From the NCBI GenBank assembly GCA_036768485.1, contig JAVLUZ010000652.1:124001-188000 (forward strand): a stretch of 64,000 nucleotides of DNA, in the 5' to 3' direction. Below, in pieces: positions 25,301 through 36,746 of the stretch; position 1 is the first letter of the stretch; every line of letters begins with the position of its first letter. The translations under genes and the position numbers were made by a program. The stretch is from Mermis nigrescens. Its lineage: Eukaryota > Nematoda > Enoplea > Mermithida > Mermithidae. A model generated the notes under the pieces. That model made no database searches. It worked only from the letters and a program-made list of their open reading frames with translations, and was not told the origin of the DNA.

Positions 25301-28300
25301 ATTCTAAAAATGAAGCATATGTCAGCGGTTACAAATCTTGCTTGGTCGCTTTTCTTTAAATACAATACTGACTTAATTCCAGAGGGGTAATGTTCACAGT
25401 CTGGGGTGAGAAAGTTGTCTCTTTCTGTCAGCTTTTCTGGTTCGGAGTCTAGACATTCCCTCAATTCAAAAAGTTTACTGCGCATCGAGGGTCACGCAGG
25501 CGCTTGCGCTAATTCCTTCACAACCAATATTGAGTTGTTGAATAGGTGTAAAGTTTACAATAAAAACCTATTTTTGTTCGAGAGCTTTGCAGAAGGTTAA
25601 TGTATTGAAAATGATCTCCATCACGTCTGCATTACGAATCTGGGTCCGCTTGCACCAATTCATAAGTAAATTAAGTTAGTAAGTCCATAGACGCTTCATA
25701 AGTTGATTTAGTTAGTTTTTAACTTAGTGCATGGAATTCACTCGGCAAACCGATTCTATTATTGCTGTATGTAAGATCCGACTTCTTTGTCACTTGACCG
25801 GTGACGTATAAAAAATTCGCTGCTTACTCCGCTGAGCAAGGGAATAATCGAGCGTCACAGTAATAAGGAAATTATTTTCCCGAGCCGATTCATGCACTAC
25901 GTTTAAAAACAGACAAAGGTGTTTGCTTAAACCAAAGATTTTTAGAAAAGTCAGATCATCTCAGGTTCAAAAGTCCTTTCTACATGCAATCTGAAAGATT
26001 ATGCATTTATCTCACCTAATGTGTTTATAGATTTTTAGTCCAAAATTATAATTTTATGATAATTTCGAACTATTTTCTGTTGTTTGAAAACCAAATTATC
26101 TTCTTTATATTTATTTATCATTCAATTCAAGAGCGCAGTGCCGTCTGTTGTCAGATCAAATTAGTGTCAATAGTCTGTTCCATTCCAAACGGCGAATTTC
26201 CGCTTTATGGCTCATTACTATAGCAGAATATTTTACGGTTTAGGTTGTTGCGGCAGTTTTCTAGATGCGCCAAATGTCAAGCAAAGCACATTAAGCCTCA
26301 GTAAGAAGAGTTTAAAGCAATCAGCCGCTGCGAGAGCATAATTGAAGAAACCACCTGCGCCGTAAAAAACTAACAAAAATAGGCCGTTTGGAATGGAAGA
26401 GACTATAGCCATCACATTATCATTTGTGATGTAATAGGTAGAAAGATGTTAGCTTCCAAATTTTTTGATCTAGGTACCTATTTGAATCTAGTTATACTGG
26501 CAAAAAAGCTGTATTACAAAGAAACGAACACGCATCAATGACACCATAGGTATTATACAGGTGAAATTGGCGTGCCGTCCTGGCTGATGGGAAAATTTTC
26601 ATTAGTACGAGTGCTAATAAGGTCGTGCTAAAAATTAACTCTGGTTCATAGGCATTGGATACAAGCGGGCCCCTGACACTCAGTATTTGTGTAACTTTTA
26701 CACTGAAAAATAACTCTAGTTTTTCTAGCTTTGCAAAAGACTGATTTTTTGAATTTTTTCTATAACGTCAGGATTGCGAATTTGACTTTTAATTATCTTC
26801 ACACTCAGTGTGAAAAATTCACTCTGAAAACGAAACTTTTCTTTCAGGACATCGTAGATGAAATTTTTTAAGCTGCTCACGGTAGAATCAGGATTAAGAA
26901 TTCGACTTCAAATTTTCATTACACTCCGTGGTTGTGTAATGTTTGCACGACTTTAAATTTACGTACGCTTGATTTTATGTAAAAATTTTTAGGTATCAAA
27001 ACTTCATTTTTTCCAACGTTATACAATTTCATGACGATTGTGCTTTGCAATTAAAAAGTATTGAAAAAATCAGATTGTGCACGGACTACAATGAAAAATA
27101 TGATTTTGTTTAAAAATGTTGAATATACAAAATTTCGTAACCCTTTACTCTATGTTATTTTAGCAATAAATTGATTTCATGTAGAACAAATGTCACCATT
27201 AAACTAAGCGCATAAGTGTTTGCAACGTATGTTAAAACAAGTTTTTAGTTGATTGGGTCAACAAGATCATTCTTATAGACACTGGCTCTTAGATGCGACA
27301 CCGCGAAATTCATGAAAGAGAATCGTTTGAAAGTTGTCCTATAAGTCCATAGGTTTGGAAGAAAGGAACACACTAGACCTTAGCAAATATTATAATTTTC
27401 AATGTAGTCACTAAACATATTATTGCATTTAAATTAGCGCCTCCTACTCATTTACATACCTGACAATCAAAACATTACAGATTGAGCATTTAATCACATT
27501 ATAATCTCGAGTATTACTTTATGATCATACGGAGTCTTTCTCCTTAGGCTTAATTTTTAGGACTGCAAATTACTGGAACAGAGGCTGGGAGAAGGTCAGG
27601 GTAAACGGGGCCATTGGTCAAGCTTCCTGGAGTTTTACAGAGCTAGGACATCTTGTGAAACGTTCAATTCGTTAAGTGGGCCACTGCCATGCAATAAAAG
27701 GATGCCGTTGGTCAACTTTCTTTGTCTCTCTTGTATGGGTACTTGCATACATGGGCAATGAACTTGGCATAATGATGCCTTAGTCTTCAATAATAGAAAA
27801 TTGACCAGCAGTGGGCCTATCGCATCCAAAAATTGCAACCAACAACAGCGGCTGAATTGCTCACCTTTGCTTCCACAGAGGGTCGATTACTTATTGCTAT
27901 CCATAGAATGAGTTGTTGTTTTGTCTTAAGATTATAGGAATAAGCTCTCTGTTCATCTTCTCCTATGATTCTGTTGATGAAATTCTCAGGGTCAGCCTCA
28001 AATCTGTCACGAAGAGTCAATCCTTATTCTGTTTTTTGGTTCTAATCATGGATATACGCAAGGTCCAAGCTTCCTGGCGATGATTCATTAGTAAACGTCC
28101 TTATGTAATTATAGTGATTTTAGGTGTCAACACCCCTAGAGGGCGCAGGGATAAGGGTTGTGATGGAACAGCTCCGTGCCAGCCTTAAACAATGCTATCC
28201 AAAACTTAACAGTCCTAAATCCTAGGGCGTAGTCAGCATAAATATAAAACAAAGTATGGTGAATTTTTGGGTTAATTCGGTATCCAGATTCACGCTATAG

Positions 28301-31300
28301 CGAATAAAACAATGTTGCTCCATATGCAATTTTTCCAATCACCGCAGATTAGATTTGCAAAATATACAAAGTCAAATTTCGTATATATTCATGACATATC
28401 ATGCTAAACAAAAGGCTTTAGTCAAAGATGCATGGAAGTGAATCAATAAGGCGTAAAAATTAAAAACCTAAGGACTTATGGGACAACCCTCATCAATTAG
28501 TGCGTGCATTGCTGTGATACTGAGAATTTAAGGGGACTTTTTCAAAACTTACAAGCACACATAGGCATAGGGGTCTGGAACCCCCGAGAATCGGGCGGAT
28601 CCCCTGAAATCTATAGACCACTAGAATTGAAATTTTGGTGCTATTTCTGGAAATTTAGACTCATCGGAACCCCTCAGAATATGGTTGCTGTCATACATGG
28701 GCAGCAACAATATTCTGGAGGGGGTCTGTCGGGTTCGCATAAGGAGAGATAGGACTAAAAATTAAATTCTGGGGGTCAATCGATTTGGCGTGTGGTCGCT
28801 CAGAATCTGGTGGTCCAGACCCTCAAACCCCTCAAGCCCGCGTGTCGTTGCTGCCCACCCATGTCTTCGAGTACATATCCATTTTTTACCATGACCAGTT
28901 AAGCCCCATCCGCTGATCCAGCAATCTGTCTTCAGAACGGGCGCATAATACGAAGGCAAGCAGATTGACCGTATGTATCGGTTAAACATAATTTCGCGAT
29001 CAAATTTTATCAAAACCACATCTGTGCTTCTTTCGAGAACAGGAGAATATGGAAAAACTTGGACACTCCTTCGAACGACTTGATGCGGACTTGGAAAACG
29101 CCTGTCATACCTTCCGAAGACAAATTCGAACTTGTTAATCCAGATGTGAATGTTACTGAAAGGAATGATCAATTAAGTAAAGTGAGAAATGACTAACACA
29201 GAAACAAAAGTATCTACTGATTCGACGCCAATCAAATATGCGTGTACATACTTACAACAGGGAAATTTCCCGAAAGTTTTTTAAAAAGCCACCCCGACCG
29301 ACACTTTCGAGCTAAAAAGTCGAAAATGCTTCTATCAGAATATTTTCTCGAGCCTTATGGAGAAGTAAAAATGTTGTAACAGTCAGCAGTTTTCTGCGCG
29401 GGGATCAGCAACTATTCTTGGGGTCAAGCCCTCCAAGTACAAAACATATGTGCTGCAGGGTTCAGATGTACCTATGTACATAATGAAATTGATAATGGGC
29501 TGTGTGAGAAGCAAATTTTAGAAAGGAACGCTGGTCAGACCTGTTTGATAAACTATGCTGATCAATTGTATGCAAATGAAATTGAAAAAACCGTTGATTT
29601 ATGACGTCTGTTGACATGTTGGTGATAATCATTTTTGGCTAGCTATAATTCATTCAGTAGACTTCAATTTTTTGAAAAATAATTTCTGGTAAAATTTTAT
29701 GATCAGCTTAATCTGAAATGACTCGTTCTAGTTACTTAGATATTAGCGTTGGAGAAGTGACTAAAATTATTTCTATGCACGCTAAAAAGGAGTGGCCACT
29801 GGCTACGTATTAAAATATGACCTTTCATCTTTTAACTCCGACATTTCACCAGATGCTTTATTTTATGTTCCATGCTGTGATTGCTTAAAACAAGACATTA
29901 CGGAGAATCTATATTCTACCCCCTTCTCCCAAGTGCATGACTGATCTAGAAGACCGCCCGAATAGAAATTTGGCCGAAAATTGATGGAAATTGAAAATTT
30001 CCTACAACATTTTAAAATTAATCAGCAGAAATAATGAGTTGCTTTTACTCAATTTGAGCTTTTGCACCCGTTTTGAGATAATTTTTACCCTCAAAAGTCA
30101 TCCCTAGGCCCAGCAAAGTGCGCATCTATGCTCATGCATGACGCTATACTTCGGAAGCATATGTTGGTCAGAGCAATGCTTAGACTTGGGAGGCCAAGAA
30201 GATAAATGCGAATTCATTGCGTTGAGAGATTCAAATGGTCTAAAACACAATTGACAAGCAGCGTTGACAATTTTAAGCACTTTGTTTAAAGTTTGATTTC
30301 CTCCGCTCTTGGCTAAGTTTTCTATTTGTCGGAAACACATTCCCTTTTTCCTTATATTTAATCTAGAGATTTCAAAATATCCATACTGCACGTGCACAAG
30401 AGAGGAAGGGTGAAAATTTGAGAAGACGAATCGAGTGAGATTACGAGACGAGTACAAAATATGTCTTTTCAAAAATGTTGGCAGAACCTCCTGTGCAGAT
30501 ATTGGGCTCATCTTATTATTCACTTGGGGTGCAAGGTGAAGCAGTGAGTTGCCGAAAGACCCCATCGACTTGCAACAGCCATAGAGTTTTCTGATACCAG
30601 GATTACACTACAAACGCCAAACCATGAGCCGCCAACTTTCTGCATCATCATGCCCAGCCAAGGGTAGGCATAGGGTGACACCGTGGATCCTCCTACGACT
30701 CTTTTATCAATGTGCTGATAATGGTCGATTTTTGGAAAACCCGGAATGCCGCATGATTTAGCCGGAGGGCCGGGATCAATCAGCGGAGAAAGATGGGAAA
30801 GCTCTTTAAAAACATTGAAAAAGGAGATCCAGCTATCTTAAAATACTGATTTGTTTTGCACGAGCTCCTTTTCATCGTACGAAAAAATACCTGAATGCTT
30901 TTTGAGCATGCATCGTTTTATTTATGCTCGTTTAATCTGGGCGCCTTGCAAAAAATCCAAATTTAATTTCACGAGACTGAAAAGCCCGCACTTCGCAGAA
31001 ATACTGCTGCTTTGTGACCTCATTCACGTACTTATGTCTTCTTGAAGTGATTGGTAGTCGACTCCAGAAAGTTGATGCGCTGACCCAACACAGAATTCTC
31101 CATTTTAGAGAAAAAATCAGGAAATGTGCTATTTAAAGTGTCTTTAGCTATGTTTGGCTGAAAAGTTTTAGTTCAAATAATTAATTTATAACCTAATTTC
31201 ATTCAATTTTAATAAATTTTTTACAAATTTTTGTCTCCTTCTTTGTTTTAGATGAAAGGAGCATCGTCCGCAAACGTCAAAAAAATACGTTTTTGGCATA

Positions 31301-34178
31301 TGACATTTTTATGAATAGAATAGTGCTTATAAAAGCTTTTTAGACTGACTACCCAGATTTCTTATGCCCTTCATTTCTGGTTAGGCACGATGCTGAATTA
31401 GGATTTTGATTTAGAAACGGTACATTAGCTATTTGTCTAAAACAGCTCGTAATGTCAATTCTAAAGATATTTTTCAGGAGCCCTCTTTTATTTTGAAAGA
31501 GGCATTTTAAAGAGTCCTTCGAATAATACTTAATATTCTGCATAAAAAGCGCCTTGTTCGCCTAAATCTGATTGGAAGTTTTGGTAACAGTCACACTCCT
31601 CAGACCTCAGCAAGTACTTATCTTAGCCTATATAATTGCAAGGACGAAATGTTTGTGAGGACATAATTTTCACTCATTTAGCTGCAATAGAGTCAATAGA
31701 ACAAGTTAGAATTAATCTTCTGACAGATAATTTAATTTTAGGTAGTTAACAGATATGCGCTGCATGGGAATTTCGGGTGTAGGGGAGGGGTTAATATTTT
31801 AATGCAGTACTTTTCTGAACCCAAAATAATGACTACGAGTCAACAACATCATTTTTAGGCGTTTCCGACCATGCTTTATTTTTTAGAGCAGGAAGCAATC
31901 GATGAGGGATAGGCAATGCTATGGCGTAGGGGAGGGGGCGCGTCTAGCCCAAATGAATGGATTCTGCTGCAGATTTTGTCCGAACAAACCCCTGGCCAGA
32001 GCTGGCGAGCAGGGTTTACAGCAGCTACCAAAGTTCACTACCGACGCTTTACACTGCTTGATTTTTTAGCAGCTTCAAGAATCAATTTCGCTGAAATTTT
32101 GTCTCCCGGGAAAATTGTCTGCACCAGAGTCCGAGAGTCAGAGAGTCAGAAATGCGATTTAATTCCGATTTGTGTTGCTCTAATAACTAAAATCACCTGT
32201 TTAGTAAATTAAGTACAAATCCGAAGTCTGATCGAGCAACTTTCTTGCTTGTTCGATTGCAAGCTAAGTTTTCGTTTATCTGAGGCAATTTTTGTGAAAA
32301 TTTAACGAATTCTCACTTTGTGGGCACTTTAACCAGAAATATCTAGATTTAATAGCGGAATAATATTGAAGATCGTTTGGGGGTCGCAATCCATTGCTAG
32401 TCGACAAATAACAGCGATTGTTCAGTTCGATATAGTTTCCCGATCTGCAAGGACTCAATTTTTCGCACAATAAAATACATTCATTTTCGGCTACGTTATT
32501 GATAACCCACGTCAAATCCAATAAGTAAAAATTTTCGAACAAATTGATTAAACATAAAGACGAGCCGATATAACGTTCAAGATCATCACTGATACGCCAT
32601 AGGTCGTCCTGAAAGCAGTAAAAGGAAAATATCGATTCATTAAAATCCCCTTTACCGTGTAGCTTTTACTGATGAAGGGTTACCATCATTCATATAACGG
32701 CTCAAAACTTCAGGTGGGTCCCGGCCATTTTTATAAGGAGGGGGGGGGTAAGTGACCTCCAATTTTTGTTGAAAAACGAGCAAAAAACGCCTAAAATGGC
32801 CAAAAAATTCGATTTTTGCCAAAAATCGGGGGCTGGGTCAAACAATTTTCTGGCTTTGGGGGATGGAGGGACGTCCGACTTTGGGTGGTAAGCCCCATCG
32901 CCCCTGTTACCATGTATGCTTACCGTGATAGGATGCTCGATCTAGTCTATGTTAAATTTCATCTGATTTAGCCGCGTTGTTTATGCTCTTTCTAAATATT
33001 TATTTTATTTTTAAAAACAATTTCTTAAAAAGGTAAGATGAAAAAACGATTACAATGCGTAGACATAGACACCTGGTGGACATCCATGAAAAAGAAATAA
33101 AGATTAAAACGTTCAAGATGAAAAAGAAAAACGCTAAGATCAGATCAAGTCATTGGCTATTGATCGCCGCTCTAGTACATGATAAACGGAGGGTTATAAA
33201 GAACTACAAATTAGTGAAGTAGTGATATTTTTTGATTATTTCTAGCTTTTTAATCCTCTTGTTTTTTTAGTCCTTCCGTAGTTCTATAAATTGATTCGGT
33301 CAAAAAAATTAACACGCAAGCTTCCTCACCTAGAAATAAAATTTGAATGTGTGTTTTGAATAAATTTATCGATTTATTTTGAATGATTTTATAAAATTAC
33401 TTATTTATCATTTACAAGGGCAGGCAGGATCCGAATTTAAGGATCTATGTTATAAATTATGATTTTTGAAGATCGAATACAAAATCAACAGATTGATGTT
33501 AGTTCCTCAAAAAACGTCATTTTTCAACGTTTTTCATCCTGGTTTTATAAATTGGATAAAAAACCGCTAAAAATAGAAAAGATATAAATAATATCACTCT
33601 TGGGTCATCCAAGTTTTGATTGTGGCCTGTTAAATTCTGAGGGTTCAGACGCTAGATCCCACTGCGTATAATTTTCACGTTTGCCTAACTGGATAGAAAA
33701 TGCCATTAAATTGAAATCAATTCTTAAAATTAATTCAATATTGTCTTGTTGAATAGAAAGGATTTAAATGTACGAACAAATAATTAAAAAAATCTATAGA
33801 AAGCTACATAACAACGCACAGTTTAATGTAGATAGATACTTCCTTTTCTAGCCAATTTAAAAAAAGTAATAGCAAAAGAATTGTTTTGAATCCGCCTAAA
33901 ACGATATATCAATAAAATTCGGAATAAATCATATAAGGAGTAAACTGAATTGAATTATTTTGAAAACAGAGTAATTAGATACTAACTTTCGGCTCATTTT
34001 TTGACAAAATTAGATTATAAAACTATTTCAGGAAAGGCTAATTAGTGAAATATTTATTTTTGAATAATTTCAACGAATAATTCCAATTTCAATGATTTTA
34101 TCAATGCTTTTCACTTACTCTAGCAAACGCACCAAACACGAAAAACGCATGCACCAAAAGTGTGAGGCAGTGGTACAT
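19162..34178 (-). CDS. Secreted S1 serine protease, six exons, 404 residues
   Basis: Joining 34119-34178, 32317-32608, 30524-30803, 28890-29155, 19980-20119 and 19162-19338 on the minus strand gives 1215 nt with consistent phases and one terminal stop. The product has a signal peptide (residues 1-20), a cysteine-rich N-terminal domain (about 21-117, possibly PAN/apple-like), a linker with Cys135, an activation site after Arg152 (DKR/VVGG) and a chymotrypsin-fold domain with His204 (SATHC), Asp256 (STDVVLIKF) and Ser349 (GDSGGP). It is expected to be a secreted zymogen, like insect immune or developmental proteases. Cysteines at chymotrypsin positions 168, 182, 191 and 220 are absent and position 189 reads Gly, so trypsin specificity is unlikely. 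A decayed duplicate lies at 54641-62774. Confidence 0.85.
19980..20119 (-). CDS. Protease exon 5
   Basis: Lies between acceptor TTTTTAATTCAG and donor GTACGT. The frame continuing from exon 4 stays open and joins exon 6 exactly at GDSGGP. It contains FANQLQHLSASVL, matching the strand after the GWG motif in S1 proteases. The cysteines normally encoded here are missing. Confidence 0.7.
20246..20275. repeat. (GT)n microsatellite
   Basis: A TG dinucleotide run in protease intron 4, directly beyond exon 5. Confidence 0.9.
20280..21105. other. Protease intron 4, nothing identified
   Basis: AT-rich intronic sequence with no exon, RNA gene or recognised repeat. Confidence 0.4.
21110..21370. repeat. 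Repeat family 1 copy in intron
   Basis: Contains ACCATTTTT..CGTTTCTCAT, then TCCATTGGCATCAAAAAATT, then paired G-rich TTTTGATTTCTG and TTTTGGTTTCTGGGG blocks ending near CCCAGGTGTG, as in other family 1 copies. Confidence 0.75.
21556..23890 (-). pseudogene. Decayed LINE (non-LTR retrotransposon, L1/Tx1-like)
   Basis: Minus-strand fragments appear in LINE order. Near 23620-23802 lies the end of an apurinic-type endonuclease (SRFDRIYC, then FLQHKVVV where SDH is usual). 23192-23398 is linker. 22551-22955 is reverse transcriptase with SWRPITLLNVDYKIFAKV, IPGRNIRD and LSLDQKSAFD. Near 22400-22500 is RGIRQGCPLSPILY, and near 22310-22325 is YADG where the catalytic motif is normally YADD. 21556-21903 holds the C-terminal region (GRIGIENIEEKVEALR). 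Frames are broken repeatedly and the catalytic Asp is lost, so the copy is dead. It lies in protease intron 4. Confidence 0.8.
24100..26165. other. Intron sequence with repeat fragments
   Basis: AT-rich intron. A short (TA)n run sits at 24073-24092, a MITE-end-like TATAGTCAGTTTCACG at 24896, and 25200-25620 contains GGTGTAAAGTT-type fragments related to the repeat at 60-2057. No exon found. Confidence 0.4.
26171..26410. mobile_element. MITE, uninterrupted copy
   Basis: Ends AGTCTGTTCCATTCCAAACG and CCGTTTGGAATGGAAGAGACT. Internal sequence including GTCAAGCAAAGCACATTAAG matches the outer element at 9986-10530, which has two insertions this copy lacks. Confidence 0.75.
26655..27000. repeat. 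Fragment related to the 60-2057 repeat
   Basis: Contains alternating GTAACTTTTACACTG-type and GTCAGGATTGCGAATT-type blocks like the internal units of the repeats at 60-2057 and 55690-58995. Confidence 0.5.
27540..28040 (-). pseudogene. Mariner-type transposase fragment
   Basis: A minus-strand frame at 27817-28020 holds DPENFINRIIGEDEQRAYSY and ETKQQ-like KTKQQ, which correspond to the conserved stretch of mariner transposases around the first catalytic acidic residue. The next frame, to 27635, continues with degenerate sequence. Several stops and shifts interrupt it. It lies in protease intron 4 and is inactive. Confidence 0.6.
28890..29155 (-). CDS. Protease exon 4: catalytic Asp
   Basis: Begins after CCTTTCAG and ends at a GTAAAAAAT donor. 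It contains RRFPSPHQ, STDVVLIKFD with the catalytic aspartate, RYIRSICLP with the cysteine expected to pair with Cys135, and DCWISGWG. Confidence 0.85.
30524..30803 (-). CDS. Protease exon 3: activation site and catalytic His
   Basis: Carries the linker PGPPAKSCG, the cleavage site DKRVVGG, the strand YAYPWLGMM and LSATHC with the catalytic histidine. Acceptor TTTTTAAAG, donor GTGAATAA. The 153-codon frame running on from it into the intron is not coding. Confidence 0.85.
30810..32310. other. Protease intron 2, no further feature
   Basis: AT-rich intronic sequence between exons 3 and 2. Short open frames have no splice or domain support. Confidence 0.4.
32317..32608 (-). CDS. Protease exon 2: cysteine-rich domain
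   Basis: Begins after TGCTTTCAG and ends at a GTGAGAAT donor, phase 1. It encodes about 97 residues with six cysteines (ENECILLCEKLSPC, NNRCYLST, WLKCPQ), reminiscent of PAN/apple domains though not a firm match. Confidence 0.8.
32705..32915. repeat. Repeat family 3 copy
   Basis: Matches 17775-17965: G homopolymer near 32742-32749, then AACAATTTTCTGGCTTT and a C-rich end. It sits in protease intron 1. Confidence 0.65.
34119..34178 (-). CDS. Protease exon 1: start codon and signal peptide
   Basis: Twenty codons from ATG at 34178, hydrophobic (LTLLVHAFFVFGAFA), ending at a GTAAGTGA donor. The duplicate exon at 62712-62774 is nearly identical with one extra codon, which supports the start. Confidence 0.85.
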
Positions 34179-34179
34179 T

Positions 34180-35345
34180 GACGCACAAATCTCTGAATAG
34201 GTTTGTCTACAAAAAAAGATTAAAGCTGTTATTAATTTAATATTTTTAGCGTGTCTTTGTGGTTCAAAAATTATGGATTATCGATTGATCAATAATTGTT
34301 TATAATCCAAATCCGACAAGCACATTGGTTTTAGGGGTCCAGCTAGATCCCAAGACGGGATAATGAGAAATTTCTGGGATTATTTTAATTATTTTTGTAA
34401 TTATACCAAATCTTGAGGCCAATTCATCTCAAAAAGCTCTCTTACTATCCTCATCCGCATGATCTAATATCGTACACGGCAACGAAGCAGATAGGCAAAC
34501 TAGCTAATTGTTAATTCAAATTCTACTTTAAGGTACTTTTAATTAAATTTAATTCAGTTCTTACAATTGAATTAGATTAGATTGGCACAAAATATTACGT
34601 TACAATGTCGCTGAATACCATAAAAGTCGAGATCTTGGAGGATCTGACAAGATTATCACACTTTCGGGAAATTGATAGACAATGTGCAAATCAAAATATC
34701 GTATCATCGTATGTACTTCAGGCACAAACCCGAGTAATGTAATATCCACTTTTAAACAAGACATTGGCAGAAAAAACTGACTTATTTTAGAGTAAATTAT
34801 ATTTAGCTTAAAATGAGAGGAATTTATTTCATTTGTATCATATATAATTTAGTTAAAACATATATTTAATAGATAACAAAATTTTTAATGACTTGGTAAG
34901 TCACGCAAAATAAAAACAGATAAAAAGAGTAAAAATGAAAAGTAAAACGTGAAAAGTTAACCACTTAGAAAAGGCGGAAATATTGATTTTATGGTAAGGT
35001 CGGCAATTAAATAAATAAGTAATATCCTAAGTAGATAAGACAAAGGGAAAATGGATTTCCACGGCGACTGATTTCAAATTACGCAGTGTACACACGTTTG
35101 CGTATTATATGTAAACATTTTTAAATCAAACATTGCAGATGATTTTTAAAAGCAAAAAAATAAAACTATAAAACTGAAATCACAATTTATCCAAAACTAG
35201 TATATTCTTAGAAAAAAATTACAGAAAAAGCGAGTAGGAAAGCTACGAAGCAAAATAAATATAGCCTCTAAATTTATTCTATACGATTCATTTATAATAA
35301 TTTTAATTTATTTAGAATATGAAATTCCCCAATATGCAAAAATTC
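34180..35345. other. Upstream region of the protease gene
   Basis: Non-coding, AT-rich. The part to about 34735 is duplicated at 62776-63290 upstream of the second protease copy, so the promoter probably lies within it. No distinct promoter element could be assigned. Confidence 0.4.
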
Positions 35346-35349
35346 CGTA

Positions 35350-35992
35350 TCTTAAGCCTGATTTATACTTCAGGCGAACCGCGCCGCAAAAGGGGTTTTG
35401 CGGCCACAGTATGCCCAAAAATTAGTCGACCCTGCGCGAATATTCTGCGGCAAAATCCGCTTGCCGCGCCGCGTCGTGCATTTATACTTCACGCGGCGAG
35501 CTCGCCGCGTGGACAAAAAAACCAGTGACAAGGTGGCGCCTCACCGCCAATTCGCAGCCGCTTCGCGCAATGCGTTTATACTTCTTGCGAACTGCCGCAG
35601 AATATTGCGTAAATCGATACCTCATTAAAATTCAAAATGATTCGACGTCGACACTTGGCTCGAAACCTCATTAGCATTCGCAAGAGCAATGGGCTTTTTG
35701 ACTTTTGCGGCGCGGCGAAAAAGTGGTCGAAAAAGCTAAAAATAACAATTTTGACTCCTTGCGGCACGGCAGAAGTATAAATTGGAAAGCAGCGAAAAAA
35801 TCTAGACTTTTGCGAATCAGTCGGCGGCGCGGCGGCCGCGTGAAGTATAAATGAAATTGCGGCGGCGAATAATTCGCTGGCTGCCGCGCCGCAGCCTGGA
35901 GTATAAATAAGTTTGCGCGAAATTTCTGCAGCGGCCTTTGCGGCAATTTCTCGCCGCTTCGCTCGCCGCGTGGAGTATAAATCAGGCTTCAC
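35350..35992. mobile_element. GC-rich MITE-like element with repeated TTTATACTTC motifs
   Basis: The ends are inverted: AAGCCTGATTTATACTTC at 35354 and GAGTATAAATCAGGCTT at 35989. Internally TTTATACTTC or its complement recurs at intervals, each next to GCCGC-rich sequence. Base composition is far more GC-rich than the surroundings. Open frames of up to 138 codons here are compositional artefacts. Superfamily unknown; no clear target duplication. Confidence 0.65.
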
Positions 35993-36023
35993 AAAGAAAA
36001 AGTATCAGTAGTATACCCTGGCC

Positions 36024-36255
36024 CCCTAGGCCGCAACACAAGGTATATACAGCTATGTTTTGTGTTATATGCTCCGCCTACTCGATTTGACGACCAGCCC
36101 GACCGATCGATATGACGTCAAACCACAGACCAACTCGCTGAGCAAGCCAAGAAATGATAAAAAATGGTGGTTTCTCAACGCTAATTTGGCCCTTAAAAGG
36201 GCCGTTGGGTTCATGTAAAATGGGCGCATGCTATTTAGGTAGCAAACGGCTTATG
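36024..36255 (+). repeat. Polinton left terminal inverted repeat
   Basis: Pairs with 54305-54550. The outermost 50 bp and an inner block (36158-36255) are well conserved; the sequence between has diverged. The inner block reaches into the 3' end of the adjacent gene. Confidence 0.9.
36188..36209. terminator. GGCCCTTAAAAGGGCC hairpin, left TIR
   Basis: A 16-bp palindrome flanked by GTTGGG. On the minus strand it follows the stop of the left terminal gene by about 45 nt. Two more copies lie after plus-strand genes (37178-37199, 54338-54359). A role in transcript 3'-end formation is inferred. Confidence 0.5.
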
Positions 36256-36612
36256 CAATAGGATAGCATGTCTTTGCATCGAAAGCGTTCTTCGAAGATG
36301 TTAAACGGAAAGCTAACAGTAGCCGGCTGACTGGTCTCGTATTGGCTATTCCAATTGGATGCGGGAATTTATATTTTAAAACGCGAATTTTCCCGCCTTC
36401 ATAGTCTATCCACGGGCCATTGTTTAGGGCCTCTTGCACCCACCGCTTTAACTCCACTTCATTAGAGTGTGTAAAATATGAAGTCTTGGCCGGGTTTTGG
36501 CATTCTGACCAAGCCACTCTGTCAACATGTTTCAAAATATGTTTTTCGTAAAGCGTTTTAGGAATTACTACTAATTCAGAAAACTGACGACTATTGTAAT
36601 TCGCCCCATCAT
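36251..36612 (-). pseudogene. Left terminal gene, unknown function
   Basis: ATG codons at 36607-36612 are followed, after a frameshift, by an open frame running to TAA at 36251. The protein has segments such as RQFSELVVIPK, KRWVQEAL and PWIDYEGGKIRVL; I do not recognise it. It is preceded on its strand by TATAAAATATA (36638-36648) and a TGTAGCTGCA box (36658-36667). Its 3' end lies in the TIR. The TAA aligns with a CAA codon in the right-hand gene, so the stop may be a decay mutation. Confidence 0.5.
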
Positions 36613-36637
36613 TTTGACGCTAAACTCAGGCAAGCTC

Positions 36638-36697
36638 TATATTTTATATCGCTTACTTGTAGCTGCAAACCGGATTTATCCGGATTTTGTAGCTACA
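36638..36697. promoter_or_regulatory. Divergent promoter with paired TGTAGCTACA palindromes
   Basis: Two boxes, TGTAGCTGCA (36658-36667, one mismatch) and TGTAGCTACA (36688-36697), lie between divergent genes at about 45-60 nt from each start codon, separated by CCGGATTTATCCGG. The same palindrome recurs at 40423, 40478, 40529, 53367 and 53382. Confidence 0.6.
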
Positions 36698-36746
36698 AAC
36701 CCTTCCGTAAAAGGGTCATGTTTTACTTTAAGTGAGTTCTTTAGCC

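Noticed and set aside
30104..30565. A 153-codon minus-strand frame
   Set aside because: Starts within the catalytic-His exon in another frame and runs into intron; no domain resemblance.
35319..35992. Long open frames up to 138 codons
   Set aside because: Fall entirely within a GC-rich MITE with inverted ends; Ala/Arg-rich composition follows from GCC repeats.
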